From Mycobacterium sp. 1164966.3 (GTDB lineage Bacteria > Actinomycetota > Actinomycetes > Mycobacteriales > Mycobacteriaceae): a stretch of DNA of 64,000 bases. The position numbers and the translations under genes are program-made. The DNA lies in NCBI RefSeq assembly GCF_001665395.1, contig NZ_LZSG01000070.1:62001-126000 (forward strand), written 5' to 3'. Below the pieces are notes generated by a model, which saw only the letters and a list, made by a program, of their open reading frames with translations, made no database searches and was not told the origin of the DNA. This document shows, piece after piece, positions 33,984-42,965 of the stretch. Position 1 is the stretch's first letter; every line of letters starts with the position of its first letter.

Positions 33984-35557
33984 CGGCCGGCCCCGCCTGG
34001 CGGGACGCAGCGGACGTCGTCGTCATCGGCACCGGGGTGGCCGGTTTGGCCGCCGCGCTGGCGGCGTACCGCGCCGGGCGCAGGGTCATCGTCCTGAGTA
34101 AGGCCGACCAGGCGCGCGGGGTCACCGCGACGCACTACGCGCAGGGCGGCATCGCGGTCGTATTGCCGGACAACCCGGATAACGCTGACTCAATCGAAGC
34201 CCACGTCGCGGACACGATCGCCGCCGGCGCAGGCATGTGCGACCCCGACGCGGTGTATTCCATTGTGGCCGACGGTTATCGCGCGGTAACCGAATTAGTA
34301 TGCGACGGAGCGCGATTCGATGAATCAGCGCCCGGTCACTGGGCGCTCACCCGCGAAGGCGGTCACTCGCGGCGCCGTATCGTGCACGCCGGCGGTGACG
34401 CCACCGGCGCCGAAGTCCAGCGTGCGCTCGACCATGCCGCAGGTGCCCTGGATATTCGCACCGGCCATGTCGGGCTTCAGGTGCTGCACGACGGCACCGC
34501 CGTTACCGGCGTATCGGTGCTCAACCCCTACGGCCTCGGTATCATCAGTGCGCCGTCGGTCATCCTGGCCAGCGGCGGACTCGGGCACCTCTACAGCGCG
34601 ACCACCAACCCCGACGGTTCCACCGGCGACGGCATCGCCCTGGGGTTGTGGGCCGGCGTTGCGGTCAGCGATCTCGAGTTCATCCAGTTCCACCCGACGA
34701 TGCTTTACGGGGGGACGGGTGGGAGGCGGCCACTGGTCACCGAAGCCATCCGCGGCGAAGGCGCGACTCTGATTGACCGGCAAGGCAATTCGATCATGGC
34801 CGGTGTCCATCCGATGGGCGACCTGGCGCCGCGCGACGTCGTTGCGGCGGCTATCGACGCGCGCCTGCGGGCCACCGGCGATCCGTGTGCCTACCTCGAC
34901 GCGCGTGGCATCGACGGCTTCGAGTCGCGGTTTCCGACCGTCACCGCGGTGTGCCGATCGGCCGGCATCGATCCCGTGCGCCAACCCGTCCCGGTCGTTC
35001 CTGGAGCGCACTACAGCTGCGGTGGTGTGGTTGCCGATGTGTACGGCCAGACCGAGCTGCCCGGGTTGTTCGCCGCCGGCGAGGTGGCCCGCACCGGGAT
35101 GCACGGCGCCAACCGGCTGGCGTCCAACAGCTTGCTTGAGGGCCTGGTGGTCGGTGGCCGCGCCGGTAAGGCCGCCGCTGCCCACGCCGCGGCGGCCGGC
35201 GGTTCGCTCGCGACGCCGCCGCAGCCGGTCCACTACACGTCGCTGGAGCGCGCGGATCTGCAGCGCGCGATGAGCCGGGACGCCTCGGTGGTGCGCAACG
35301 CCGCCGGCTTGCACCGGCTGTCCAGCAGGTTGGCGGCGGCGCAGCCCAGGAACCTGACAAGCCGTCGTGACTTCGAGGACGTGGCATTGACGCTGACTGC
35401 TCGGGCGGTGGCCGCCGCGGCGCTGGCGCGCGCCGAAAGCCGGGGTTGTCACCACCGCGCCGAGTACGACTCGGCCGACCCGGGCCAGGCCCGCAGCCTG
35501 GTGATCCGGCTGGCCGACGATGCGGTGTGCGCCGAGGCGCTGGCGGCGGTGGGCTGA
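33980..35557 (+). CDS. nadB: L-aspartate oxidase
   Basis: NadB oxidises aspartate to iminoaspartate with FAD, feeding NadA. The 525-residue product has the FAD dinucleotide motif VVIGTGVAGLAAALAA near residue 14, then TATHYAQGGIAVV, HSRRRIVHAGGD, LEFIQFHPTMLYGG and HYSCGGVVADVYGQTELPGLFAAGE, all from the succinate dehydrogenase/NadB family. Overlaps: ATGA with nadA, one base with nadC. Confidence 0.95.
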   Translation: MTAGPAWRDAADVVVIGTGVAGLAAALAAYRAGRRVIVLSKADQARGVTATHYAQGGIAVVLPDNPDNADSIEAHVADTIAAGAGMCDPDAVYSIVADGYRAVTELVCDGARFDESAPGHWALTREGGHSRRRIVHAGGDATGAEVQRALDHAAGALDIRTGHVGLQVLHDGTAVTGVSVLNPYGLGIISAPSVILASGGLGHLYSATTNPDGSTGDGIALGLWAGVAVSDLEFIQFHPTMLYGGTGGRRPLVTEAIRGEGATLIDRQGNSIMAGVHPMGDLAPRDVVAAAIDARLRATGDPCAYLDARGIDGFESRFPTVTAVCRSAGIDPVRQPVPVVPGAHYSCGGVVADVYGQTELPGLFAAGEVARTGMHGANRLASNSLLEGLVVGGRAGKAAAAHAAAAGGSLATPPQPVHYTSLERADLQRAMSRDASVVRNAAGLHRLSSRLAAAQPRNLTSRRDFEDVALTLTARAVAAAALARAESRGCHHRAEYDSADPGQARSLVIRLADDAVCAEALAAVG

Positions 35558-36417
35558 TGACGCTGACCGACCGCGAACTATCGGCCGCTCGAGCCACCAT
35601 TCGGCGCGGTCTGGAAGAAGATCTGCGCTATGGGCTCGACGTCACCACCACGGCGACGGTGCCGTCGGACGCGGTGGCGACGGTGTCGATGGTGCCCCGG
35701 GAGCCCGGGGTGATCGCCGGGGTGGACGTCGCCTTGCTGGTGCTCGACGAGGTGATCGGGGTCGACGGTTACCGGGTGCTGCATCGCGTTGCCGACGGAG
35801 CCCGGCTGCAGCCGGGCGAGCCGGTGCTGACGGTGCAGGCGCAGACGCAGGGCCTGTTGACCGCCGAGCGGACCATGCTCAACCTGGTCTGCCACTTGTC
35901 GGGGATCGCCACCGTCACGGCGGCCTGGGTCGACGCGGTCGAGGGCACCAGGGCCAAGATCCGAGACACGCGCAAGACGTTGCCGGGTCTGCGTGACCTG
36001 CAGAAATACGCGGTGCGGGTGGGTGGCGGCGTCAATCACCGGCTGGGCTTGGGCGACGCCGCGCTGATCAAGGACAACCATGTGGCGGCCGCCGGCTCGG
36101 TCGTCGAAGCGCTGCGGGCCGTGCGAGACGCCGCGCCTGATCTGCCCTGTGAGGTGGAAGTCGACTCGCTCGAGCAGCTCGACGAGGTGCTGGCGGAAAA
36201 GCCGGAGCTGGTCCTGCTGGACAACTTCCCGGTTTGGCAGACGCAGATCGCCGTGCAGCGCCGGGACGCTCGCGCGCCGACCGTTCTGCTCGAGTCGTCC
36301 GGTGGGTTGAGCCTCGAGACCGCCGCCACCTACGCCGCGACGGGTGTGGACTATCTGGCGGTAGGCGCGCTGACGCACTCGGTGCGCGCCCTCGATATCG
36401 GCCTGGACATGCCTTAA
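35557..36417 (+). CDS. nadC: Quinolinate (nicotinate-nucleotide) phosphoribosyltransferase
   Basis: NadC makes nicotinate mononucleotide from quinolinate and PRPP with loss of CO2. The 286-residue product has LEEDLRYGLDVTTTATVP, AERTMLNLVCHLSGIATVT, the active-site region KIRDTRKTLPGLRDLQKYAVRVGGGVNHR, and LIKDNHVAAAG. The ATG lies in TGATG with the nadB stop; the upstream in-frame extension is inside nadB. The stop overlaps the convergent TetR gene by 4 bases. Confidence 0.95.
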   Translation: MTLTDRELSAARATIRRGLEEDLRYGLDVTTTATVPSDAVATVSMVPREPGVIAGVDVALLVLDEVIGVDGYRVLHRVADGARLQPGEPVLTVQAQTQGLLTAERTMLNLVCHLSGIATVTAAWVDAVEGTRAKIRDTRKTLPGLRDLQKYAVRVGGGVNHRLGLGDAALIKDNHVAAAGSVVEALRAVRDAAPDLPCEVEVDSLEQLDEVLAEKPELVLLDNFPVWQTQIAVQRRDARAPTVLLESSGGLSLETAATYAATGVDYLAVGALTHSVRALDIGLDMP

Positions 36418-36980
36418 CCCCGCAACAACATGCGCGCCGCGGGCTTGGCGGCGTTGAGAGCAGTCGCATCACCGGCCACCCGGGACAGGATCAACGCCCC
36501 CTCGATCAGCGAGATCACCGTCAGCGCAACGCTTTCCGCTTCCTCCGGCGACCAGCCGTCGGACCGCAGCCGATCGGCGATCGCCGCACACCAACCCCGG
36601 AATACGCGCGCCGAGGCTGTGCGTACCTGCTGACTCGCGTTCACCGACTCGGTGGCGATCGGTTCGATGGGACAGCCGTCGCGCTGGTCACCGGCCAGCC
36701 CGGCAGCCATCAGGTCGATCCAACGATCGACGATGTCGGCCACCGAACGGTCCGTGGCCAGGAACCTGCGCAGTAGTTCCTCGATGCCGCTGCCGGCGGT
36801 GTCGACGACAGCCGCGGCCAACTGCTGCTTGCCCTGCGGGAAGTGGTGATACAGCGAGCCGGGCTTGACGCCGGCCTCCTCGAGGATCTGGTTTAGTCCG
36901 GTAGCCGCGTAGCCCTGCCGGCGGAACAACGTACCGGCTTTCTCGACGAGGGCCGTGCGGCTGCGATCGGGTCTCGGCAT
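36414..36980 (-). CDS. TetR/AcrR family regulator (LmrA/YxaF-like)
   Basis: The 188-residue product has an N-terminal HTH: ALVEKAGTLFRRQGYAATGLNQILEEAGVKPGSLYHHFPQGKQQL, the TetR pattern. The C-terminal part (CPIEPIATES) is typical of the LmrA/YxaF subgroup. The ATG at 36980 gives MPRPDRSRTAL; the longer frame enters the divergent gene's promoter. The 18-bp inverted repeat just upstream is the likely operator, so it probably controls itself and the divergent dehydrogenase. Confidence 0.88.
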   Translation of the reverse strand: MPRPDRSRTALVEKAGTLFRRQGYAATGLNQILEEAGVKPGSLYHHFPQGKQQLAAAVVDTAGSGIEELLRRFLATDRSVADIVDRWIDLMAAGLAGDQRDGCPIEPIATESVNASQQVRTASARVFRGWCAAIADRLRSDGWSPEEAESVALTVISLIEGALILSRVAGDATALNAAKPAARMLLRG

Positions 36981-36993
36981 AGTCTTGACAATA

Positions 36994-37011
36994 CTTGAGT
37001 GGTTACTCAAG
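36994..37011. promoter_or_regulatory. Inverted-repeat operator between TetR gene and dehydrogenase
   Basis: CTTGAGTGGTTACTCAAG has perfect 7-bp arms and a 4-base centre. It fills the 40-base gap between divergent start codons. TTGACA at 36985-36990 beside it could be a -35 box for the dehydrogenase, so binding would block transcription both ways. Confidence 0.7.
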
Positions 37012-37020
37012 AATGCTGAG

Positions 37021-38049
37021 ATGAGGCAGTTGACGTTCCAAGAAGCCGGGCGATACGACTGGCGAGAGGTGCCGGAGCCGACCATCACCGCGCCGCAACA
37101 AGCACTGGTCAGGCCGATCGTGGTGGCCTGTTGTGATCTGGACGTCGGGGTTTCTCAAGGGTGGCTGCCGGTTCCGCCGGGACATGCCGTCGGACACGAG
37201 GGCCTGGCCGAAGTCGTCGCGGTCGGCGACGACGTAACCGGAGTCCGAGCTGGTGACCGGGTGGTAGTGCCATTTCAGATCAGCTGCGGAACGTGTTCTG
37301 CCTGCCGCCGCGGCGTGACCGGTTCCTGCGCCGCACTGCCGTTGATGTCGACCTACGGCATGGCCCCGATCTCCGGCCTGGACGGCGGCGGCTTCTTGTC
37401 GGATCTGGTGCTGGTGCCCTACGCCGACGCGATGTTGGTCCCCGTCGCCGAAACCCTCGATTCGGTGGCGATCGCATCTCTGTCGGACAACATTCCCGAC
37501 GGCTGGCGCACAATTGGGCCCTTCATCGGTGAACTGGCAAGTTTCGACGAGGTCGATCGCCGCGTGTTGGTGGTCGGGCGATTGTCGATCGGGCTGTATG
37601 CGGCCGCCTTCGCGGCGGCTCTGGGAGCACACGTCGACTACGTCGACACCGACCCGCAGCGGCTGGCGGCCGCCGAGAAGCTCGGGGCGGTGGCCCACGA
37701 CGTCGCCAAACCCGACAAGTCCTGGGGCCGCTACCCGGTAACCGTGCACACCTCCACCGATCCGGCGCTGCTTGCCGCGACGCTGCGCGCGACCTGGCCA
37801 GACGGTGTGTGCACCGACACGGGGGCGTATTTCCAGCCCACGGTCGAGATGCCATTGCTCGCGATGTACACCCGCGGCGTGCGGTTCGTCACCGGTCGCG
37901 TCAATGCGCGCCCGGTCATTCCGCGAGTGCTCGAGTTGCTGGAAGGCGGATTGGACCTGTCGCCGGCCGTCGAGCGTGTCGTGGCGTGGGAGGACGCTCC
38001 CTCGGCCTGGCCGGTGATGACCGGCAAGACCGTCTTCACCAGGGCGTAG
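37021..38049 (+). CDS. Zinc-dependent alcohol dehydrogenase family (MDR) protein
   Basis: The 342-residue product has the MDR layout: a GroES-like domain with CCDLDV, GHAVGHEGLAEVVAVGDDV (zinc-binding HE) and the four-Cys structural zinc loop seen as CGTCSACRRGVTGSC. A nucleotide-binding domain follows (VLVVGRLSIGLYAAAFAAALGAHVDYVDTD). The usual GxGxxG reads GRLSIG, slightly irregular. Start at ATG 37021, next to the TetR operator; the Shine-Dalgarno is weak. The substrate is unknown and probably related to the inducer of the divergent TetR regulator. Confidence 0.85.
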   Translation: MRQLTFQEAGRYDWREVPEPTITAPQQALVRPIVVACCDLDVGVSQGWLPVPPGHAVGHEGLAEVVAVGDDVTGVRAGDRVVVPFQISCGTCSACRRGVTGSCAALPLMSTYGMAPISGLDGGGFLSDLVLVPYADAMLVPVAETLDSVAIASLSDNIPDGWRTIGPFIGELASFDEVDRRVLVVGRLSIGLYAAAFAAALGAHVDYVDTDPQRLAAAEKLGAVAHDVAKPDKSWGRYPVTVHTSTDPALLAATLRATWPDGVCTDTGAYFQPTVEMPLLAMYTRGVRFVTGRVNARPVIPRVLELLEGGLDLSPAVERVVAWEDAPSAWPVMTGKTVFTRA

Positions 38050-38119
38050 GTCGCGAGTACGCCGCCCTGGTTACCCGCCGAAAGCCGTCGATGCACACCA
38101 CGACGGCCGTCACCGACCG

Positions 38120-38530
38120 TCAGGCGATGTCAGCGAGGAAGACCGCCATGCGCCGCAGCTGCAAGCGCACCAACCACGGCAAGTCCGAACCGTCGGAGCC
38201 GGCGGGCAGGATCCGCGGGTTGGTGATGTGCAGGTCTCGGCGGGCGTAATGCACGTCGGCCTCTCCCGCGGCCAGCACGTTCTTTACCCAGTCCGTCTTG
38301 CCGTGACCCAGCGCGATCGCGAGGACGCCGCCCTTGCGGTAGGTGGTGACGATCGTTCTATACGGTTTGCCCGATTTGCGCCCGCGGTGCTCGATGGTTG
38401 CGGTGCCCGGCAGGTATCGCGCGATCGGCTTCAGCGCCGGATTGATGTACTTGACCTGGATGTTCTCGAACCAAGTCGGGTAGACCATCGGGACGCCCGG
38501 AGCGTTATTGGGGTGATCTTTCGCGGACAT
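38120..38530 (-). CDS. Ddn-like deazaflavin (F420)-dependent nitroreductase family protein
   Basis: The 136-residue product carries the family core: ATIEHRGRKSGKPYRTIVTTYRKGGVLAIALGHGKTDWVKNVLAAGEADVHY in effect at residues ~45-95. The N-terminal part (FENIQVKYINPALKPIARYLPG) looks like a membrane-surface helix as in Ddn. The ATG at 38530 follows an AGGGAG Shine-Dalgarno. It corresponds to Rv1598c by place and length. The substrate is unknown. Confidence 0.82.
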   Translation of the reverse strand: MSAKDHPNNAPGVPMVYPTWFENIQVKYINPALKPIARYLPGTATIEHRGRKSGKPYRTIVTTYRKGGVLAIALGHGKTDWVKNVLAAGEADVHYARRDLHITNPRILPAGSDGSDLPWLVRLQLRRMAVFLADIA

Positions 38531-38601
38531 CGTGCTCCCTTCTCGGCGTCTGACCACCGGCCCTGAATCCGCACTGTACCGGTCGACGGAAGAATGGCGC
38601 G

Positions 38602-39099
38602 GTGATGGATCAGTGCGAGGACTGCGGCTTCGTCTACGACCTCGGTGGGTCTGCGGCGGCCGAGCGGCGCATCCCGGAGCGAATCGCCGAGGTAGTGGCA
38701 CTCCTGCGCGACCATGATGCCGACCTGCGGTCGCGACGTCGGCCCGACGTGTGGTCGCCGGTGGAATACGGATGCCATCTGCGCGACATGCTGCTGGTGC
38801 AGCGGGAAAGGGTGCTGGCCGCCCGCCGGACGGATCGGCCGGACTGCTCTCCGTTGGGGCGCGACGAGCGCGTCGTGCACGACGGCTACGCCGACCAGGA
38901 ACCCGAGGATGTGGCCCGCCAGCTCGCGGACGCCGCACAGCTGTTCGCCAACGTCCTTGCCCGGCTGGCTCCCGACGACTGGGATCGCACAGTCGTCTAC
39001 CACTACCCGGAAACTTGCGAACGGTCGTTGCGATGGGTCGCGATACATACGCTGCATGAGGCGCAGCACCATCTCCTCGACATTCGCCGCCAACTCTGA
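38602..39099 (+). CDS. DinB-like (four-helix metal-binding) family protein
   Basis: The 165-residue product starts with a CxxC pair (MMDQCEDCGFVYD), then four helices with a DinB-type His triad: WSPVEYGCHLRDMLLVQRERV for the first, and the last two in WVAIHTLHEAQHHLLDI. DinB-fold proteins include metal-dependent thiol transferases such as mycothiol-dependent isomerases. No specific activity can be given. GTG (38602) and ATG (38605) are adjacent starts. It is 59 bases upstream of hisD on the same strand. Confidence 0.75.
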   Translation: MMDQCEDCGFVYDLGGSAAAERRIPERIAEVVALLRDHDADLRSRRRPDVWSPVEYGCHLRDMLLVQRERVLAARRTDRPDCSPLGRDERVVHDGYADQEPEDVARQLADAAQLFANVLARLAPDDWDRTVVYHYPETCERSLRWVAIHTLHEAQHHLLDIRRQL

Positions 39100-39158
39100 T
39101 CCACCTGAACTGATAACCACTTGAGCTGCTCTGGGACAATGGGCCACGTGATGTCCAA

Positions 39159-40490
39159 GTGAGTGCGACTCCGCTGATGGCCCGCATCGACCTGCGGGGC
39201 GCGCAGTTGACGGCCGCCCGGCTGCGGGCCGCCCTGCCGCGCGGAGGTGCCGACGTGGAGAGCGTGCTGCCCAAGGTACGGCCGATCGTGCAGGCCGTGG
39301 CCGAGCGCGGGGCCGAGGCGGCACTGGAATTCGGGGAGTCATTCGACGGCGTGCGGCCCCCCGCCGTCCGCGTTCCGGACGCGGTGCTGGACGCCGCGTT
39401 GGCCGGGCTGGACCGCGACGTCCGCGACGCACTGCAGATGATGATCGAGCGGACCCGCGCCGTCCACGCCGATCAGCGCCGCACTGACGTCACGACCACG
39501 CTCGCCCCGGGCGCAAGGGTCACCGAGCGGTGGGTGCCCGTCGCGCGGGTTGGCCTGTATGTGCCCGGCGGTCAAGCGGTCTACCCGTCCAGCGTGGTGA
39601 TGAACGTGGTCCCTGCCCAGGTCGCCGGCGTCGATTCGCTGGTGGTGGCCAGCCCACCGCAGGCGGCGCTCGGCGGCTGGCCGCACCCGACCGTCCTGGC
39701 CGCGGCGCGGCTGCTGGAAGTCGAGGAGGTATGGGCGGTGGGCGGCGCCCAGGCGGTGGCGCTGCTGGCCTACGGCGGCACCGACGTCGACGGCGCCGAA
39801 CTGGCACCGGTCGACATGATCACCGGACCCGGCAACATCTACGTCACCGCCGCCAAGCGGCTGTGCCGATCCCGGGTCGGCATCGACGCCGAAGCCGGGC
39901 CCACCGAGATCGCCATCCTCGCCGACCACACCGCTGACGCCGCCCACGTGGCCGCCGACCTGATCAGTCAGGCCGAACACGACGAGATGGCAGCCAGCGT
40001 GCTGGTGACCCCGAGCCACGAGCTAGCCGACGCCACCGATACCGAACTGGCTGCCCAGCTGCAGACCACCGTGCACCGCGACCGGGTCACCGCCGCGCTG
40101 AGCGGCCGCCAATCGGCGATCATCCTGGTCGACGACCTGGACGCCGGCGTCGACGTCCTGAACGCCTATGCCGCTGAGCATCTGGAGATCCAGACGGCCG
40201 ACGCGGCGCAGGTCGCCGGACGCATACGCTCGGCGGGCGCCATCTTCGTCGGGCCCTGGGCGCCGGTCAGCCTGGGCGACTACTGCGCCGGGTCCAACCA
40301 CGTGCTGCCGACCGTCGGCAGCGCCCGGCACTCCAGCGGACTGTCGGTACAGACGTTCCTGCGTGGCATTCACGTCGTCGACTACACCGAAGCCGCGCTC
40401 AAAGATGTTTCCGGACATGTGATCACGTTGGCCAAGGCCGAAGACCTGCCGTCACACGGCGAAGCAGTACGCCGGAGGTTCGAGCGATGA
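39159..40490 (+). CDS. hisD: Histidinol dehydrogenase
   Basis: HisD carries out the last two steps of histidine synthesis (histidinol to histidine, NAD+, Zn2+). The 443-residue product has VERVGLYVPGG-type sequence (VARVGLYVPGGQAVYPSSVVMN), the signature from IDAEAGPTEIAILAD, ISQAEHDEMA, and YAAEHLEIQT with the catalytic Glu-His pair. GTG start. It heads hisD-C-B-H-A-impA-F-I and overlaps hisC by 4 bases. Confidence 0.96.
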   Translation: MSATPLMARIDLRGAQLTAARLRAALPRGGADVESVLPKVRPIVQAVAERGAEAALEFGESFDGVRPPAVRVPDAVLDAALAGLDRDVRDALQMMIERTRAVHADQRRTDVTTTLAPGARVTERWVPVARVGLYVPGGQAVYPSSVVMNVVPAQVAGVDSLVVASPPQAALGGWPHPTVLAAARLLEVEEVWAVGGAQAVALLAYGGTDVDGAELAPVDMITGPGNIYVTAAKRLCRSRVGIDAEAGPTEIAILADHTADAAHVAADLISQAEHDEMAASVLVTPSHELADATDTELAAQLQTTVHRDRVTAALSGRQSAIILVDDLDAGVDVLNAYAAEHLEIQTADAAQVAGRIRSAGAIFVGPWAPVSLGDYCAGSNHVLPTVGSARHSSGLSVQTFLRGIHVVDYTEAALKDVSGHVITLAKAEDLPSHGEAVRRRFER

Positions 40491-41725
40491 GTGCGCCTGA
40501 ACCCACGCTCGAGGACCTGCCATTGCGCGACGACCTGCGCGGCAAATCACCCTACGGGGCACCGCAATTGGCGGTCCCGGTACGGCTGAACACCAACGAG
40601 AACCCGCACCCGCCCACCCAGGCGCTGGTCGACGACCTGGTGCGGTCGGTGCGGGAGGCGGCGATGGACCTGCACCGTTATCCGGACCGCGACGCGGTAG
40701 CATTGCGCGCCGACCTGGCCGCTTACCTCACCGCCCAGACCGGTGCCCCGCTGAGTGTCGAAAACCTCTGGGCCGCCAACGGTTCCAACGAGATTCTGCA
40801 GCAGCTGCTACAGGCGTTCGGCGGGCCGGGGCGCACCGCCATAGGTTTCGTGCCCTCCTACTCGATGCACCCGATCATCTCCGGCAGCACCCACACCGAG
40901 TGGATCGAGACACGCCGCGCCGACGACTTCAGCCTCGACGTCGACGCCGCTGTCGCCGCCGTCACCGAACGACAACCCGATGTGGTCTTCATCGCCAGCC
41001 CCAACAACCCGTCCGGACAGAGCATTTCGCTGCCAGCTCTACGCAAGCTGTTGGACGTGGTGCCCGGAATCCTCATCGTCGACGAGGCTTACGGCGAGTT
41101 TTCGTCGCAACCCAGCGCCGTGGTGCTGGTGGAGGAATATCCGACTCGACTCATCGTCACCCGTACCATGAGCAAGGCGTTCGCCTTCGCCGGCGGCCGG
41201 CTCGGATACCTGATCGCTACGCCGGCGGTCGTCGACGCGATGCTGTTGGTGCGGTTGCCCTATCACCTGTCGTCTGTCACCCAGGCCGCGGCCCGGGCGG
41301 CGCTGCGGCACGCCGACGACACGTTGGGCAGCGTTGCCACCCTGATCTCCGAACGCGATCGAGTGACAACAGCGTTGTCCGCCATGGGCTTTCGGGTCAT
41401 TCCAAGTGACGCAAACTTTGTTTTGTTCGGCGAATTCGCCGACGCGCCGGCGGCCTGGCAGCGCTACCTGGACGCCGGAGTTCTGATCCGCGACGTCGGC
41501 ATCCCCGGCTATCTGCGCGCCACCACCGGACTGGCTCATGAGAACGACGCGTTCTTGCGAGCAAGCGCCCAGATCGCTGCCAGTGACCTAATCTCCAGCC
41601 CAGTAGGAGCGATCGCAAGCGCGGCGAAGCCGGGCGAAGCGGGTCGCGACCATGTAACAGGAGCGATCGCAAGCGCGGCGAAGCCGGGCGAAGCGGGTCG
41701 CGACCATTTCTTAGGAGCACCGTGA
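40487..41725 (+). CDS. hisC: Histidinol-phosphate aminotransferase with repeat-extended C-terminus
   Basis: HisC converts imidazole-acetol phosphate to histidinol phosphate with PLP. The 412-residue product has VRLNTNENPHPP, LWAANGSNEILQQ, IASPNNPSGQ, VDEAYGEF and the PLP lysine in RTMSKAFAFAGGRLGY. The normal protein should end near SPVGAP. Here residues 374-409 are two in-frame copies of an 18-residue unit (GAIASAAKPGEAGRDHVT, then the same ending FL), inserted between SPV and the final GAP. The repeat probably does not affect the catalytic fold. Overlap with hisB is GTGA. Confidence 0.94.
   Translation: MSAPEPTLEDLPLRDDLRGKSPYGAPQLAVPVRLNTNENPHPPTQALVDDLVRSVREAAMDLHRYPDRDAVALRADLAAYLTAQTGAPLSVENLWAANGSNEILQQLLQAFGGPGRTAIGFVPSYSMHPIISGSTHTEWIETRRADDFSLDVDAAVAAVTERQPDVVFIASPNNPSGQSISLPALRKLLDVVPGILIVDEAYGEFSSQPSAVVLVEEYPTRLIVTRTMSKAFAFAGGRLGYLIATPAVVDAMLLVRLPYHLSSVTQAAARAALRHADDTLGSVATLISERDRVTTALSAMGFRVIPSDANFVLFGEFADAPAAWQRYLDAGVLIRDVGIPGYLRATTGLAHENDAFLRASAQIAASDLISSPVGAIASAAKPGEAGRDHVTGAIASAAKPGEAGRDHFLGAP
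41605..41718 (+). repeat. Two-copy 54-bp tandem repeat (MIRU-like) at the hisC-hisB junction
   Basis: Copies at 41605-41653 and 41659-41707 are identical over 49 bases, separated by variable 5-mers. AGGAGC, the repeat's first 6 bases, recurs at 41713-41718, giving a 54-bp period. Each copy contains the palindromes GCGATCGC and GGTCGCGACC. The period is 18 codons, so the hisC frame is kept. The third AGGAGC serves as the Shine-Dalgarno for hisB. Short intergenic repeats overlapping stop/start codons in this way are known in mycobacteria as MIRUs. Confidence 0.85.
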
Positions 41726-42348
41726 CCGCCACCGAAACTAGGACGCGCCGCGCGCGCATCGAACGCCGCACCAAGGAATCCGACATCGTCGTCGAACTCG
41801 ATTTGGACGGCACCGGGCAGGTTGACGTCGATACCGGCGTCCCGTTCTACGACCACATGCTGACCGCTCTGGGCAGCCACGCCAGCTTCGACCTGACCAT
41901 CCGCACCAAGGGCGACGTCGAGATCGAGAGCCACCACACCATCGAGGACACCGCGATCGCGCTGGGACAGGCGCTGGGGCAGGCCCTCGGAGACAAGAAG
42001 GGCATCCGCCGGTTCGGGGACGCCTTCATCCCAATGGACGAGACGCTGGCCCACGCCGCGGTCGATGTATCGGGCCGGCCCTACTGCGTGCACACCGGCG
42101 AGCCGGATCACCTGCAGCACACCGCCATTGCCGGTAGCTCGGTGCCATACCACACCGTCATCAACCGCCACGTCTTCGAAACGCTGGCCGCCAATGCCCG
42201 CATCGCGCTGCACGTGCGGGTGCTGTACGGTCGCGACCCGCACCACATCACCGAGGCGCAGTACAAGGCGGTCGCGCGGGCGCTGCGCCAAGCCGTCGAG
42301 CCCGACCCGCGAGTGTCCGGTGTGCCGTCGACCAAAGGTGTTCTGTGA
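41722..42348 (+). CDS. hisB: Imidazoleglycerol-phosphate dehydratase
   Basis: HisB dehydrates imidazoleglycerol phosphate (Mn2+-dependent). The 208-residue, single-function product has TGVPFYDHMLTALGSHASFD, ESHHTIEDTAIALGQALG and GRDPHHITEAQYKAVARAL, supplying the metal-binding His/Glu sets. The GTG start lies in the hisC stop and is preceded by AGGAGC from the tandem repeat. Overlap with hisH is 4 bases. Confidence 0.95.
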   Translation: MTATETRTRRARIERRTKESDIVVELDLDGTGQVDVDTGVPFYDHMLTALGSHASFDLTIRTKGDVEIESHHTIEDTAIALGQALGQALGDKKGIRRFGDAFIPMDETLAHAAVDVSGRPYCVHTGEPDHLQHTAIAGSSVPYHTVINRHVFETLAANARIALHVRVLYGRDPHHITEAQYKAVARALRQAVEPDPRVSGVPSTKGVL

Positions 42349-42965
42349 GCGCCAAATCCGTGGTGGTGCTGGACTACGGCTCGGGTAACCTGCGGTCGGC
42401 GCAGCGGGCGCTGCAGCGCGTCGGCGCCACCGTCGACGTTACCGCCGACCCCGCAGTCGCGGCTGCCGCTGACGGGTTGGTGGTGCCGGGGGTGGGCGCC
42501 TTCGAAGCATGCATGAGCGGCCTGCGCAAAATCGCGGGGGAGCGGATTATCGCGGAGCGGGTCTCGGCCGGGCGTCCGGTGCTCGGAGTCTGTGTCGGCA
42601 TGCAGATCCTGTTCGCCCGCGGCGTCGAATTCGGTGTCGAGACCATAGGGTGCGGCCAGTGGCCGGGAGCCGTCACCCGGCTGGACGCCGCGGTGATCCC
42701 GCACATGGGCTGGAACGTGGTGAAGCCGGCGCCCGGCACCGCGCTGTTCAAAGGGTTGGATGCGGACGCGCGGTTCTACTTCGTGCATTCTTACGCCGCG
42801 CAACGCTGGGAAGGGTCGTTGGAGGCGCTGCTGACCTGGGCCACCCACCAGGTGCCGTTCCTGGCTGCGGTGGAGGAGGGGCCGCTGGCGGCCACCCAGT
42901 TTCACCCGGAGAAGAGTGGGGACGCCGGTGCGGCGGTGCTGAGCAACTGGGTCGAGGGACTGTGA
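42345..42965 (+). CDS. hisH: Imidazole glycerol phosphate synthase subunit HisH (glutaminase)
   Basis: HisH hydrolyses glutamine and channels ammonia to HisF. The 206-residue product has the class I glutamine amidotransferase triad: Cys in LGVCVGMQILFARG near residue 86, His and Glu in TQFHPEKSGDAG. A 112-base gap follows before hisA, the only long gap inside the his cluster. Confidence 0.95.
   Translation: MSAKSVVVLDYGSGNLRSAQRALQRVGATVDVTADPAVAAAADGLVVPGVGAFEACMSGLRKIAGERIIAERVSAGRPVLGVCVGMQILFARGVEFGVETIGCGQWPGAVTRLDAAVIPHMGWNVVKPAPGTALFKGLDADARFYFVHSYAAQRWEGSLEALLTWATHQVPFLAAVEEGPLAATQFHPEKSGDAGAAVLSNWVEGL

Noticed and set aside
41605..41718. CRISPR or IS end at hisC/hisB
   Set aside because: Only two units, 5-base variable segments and preserved reading frame fit an intergenic tandem repeat, not an array or transposon end.
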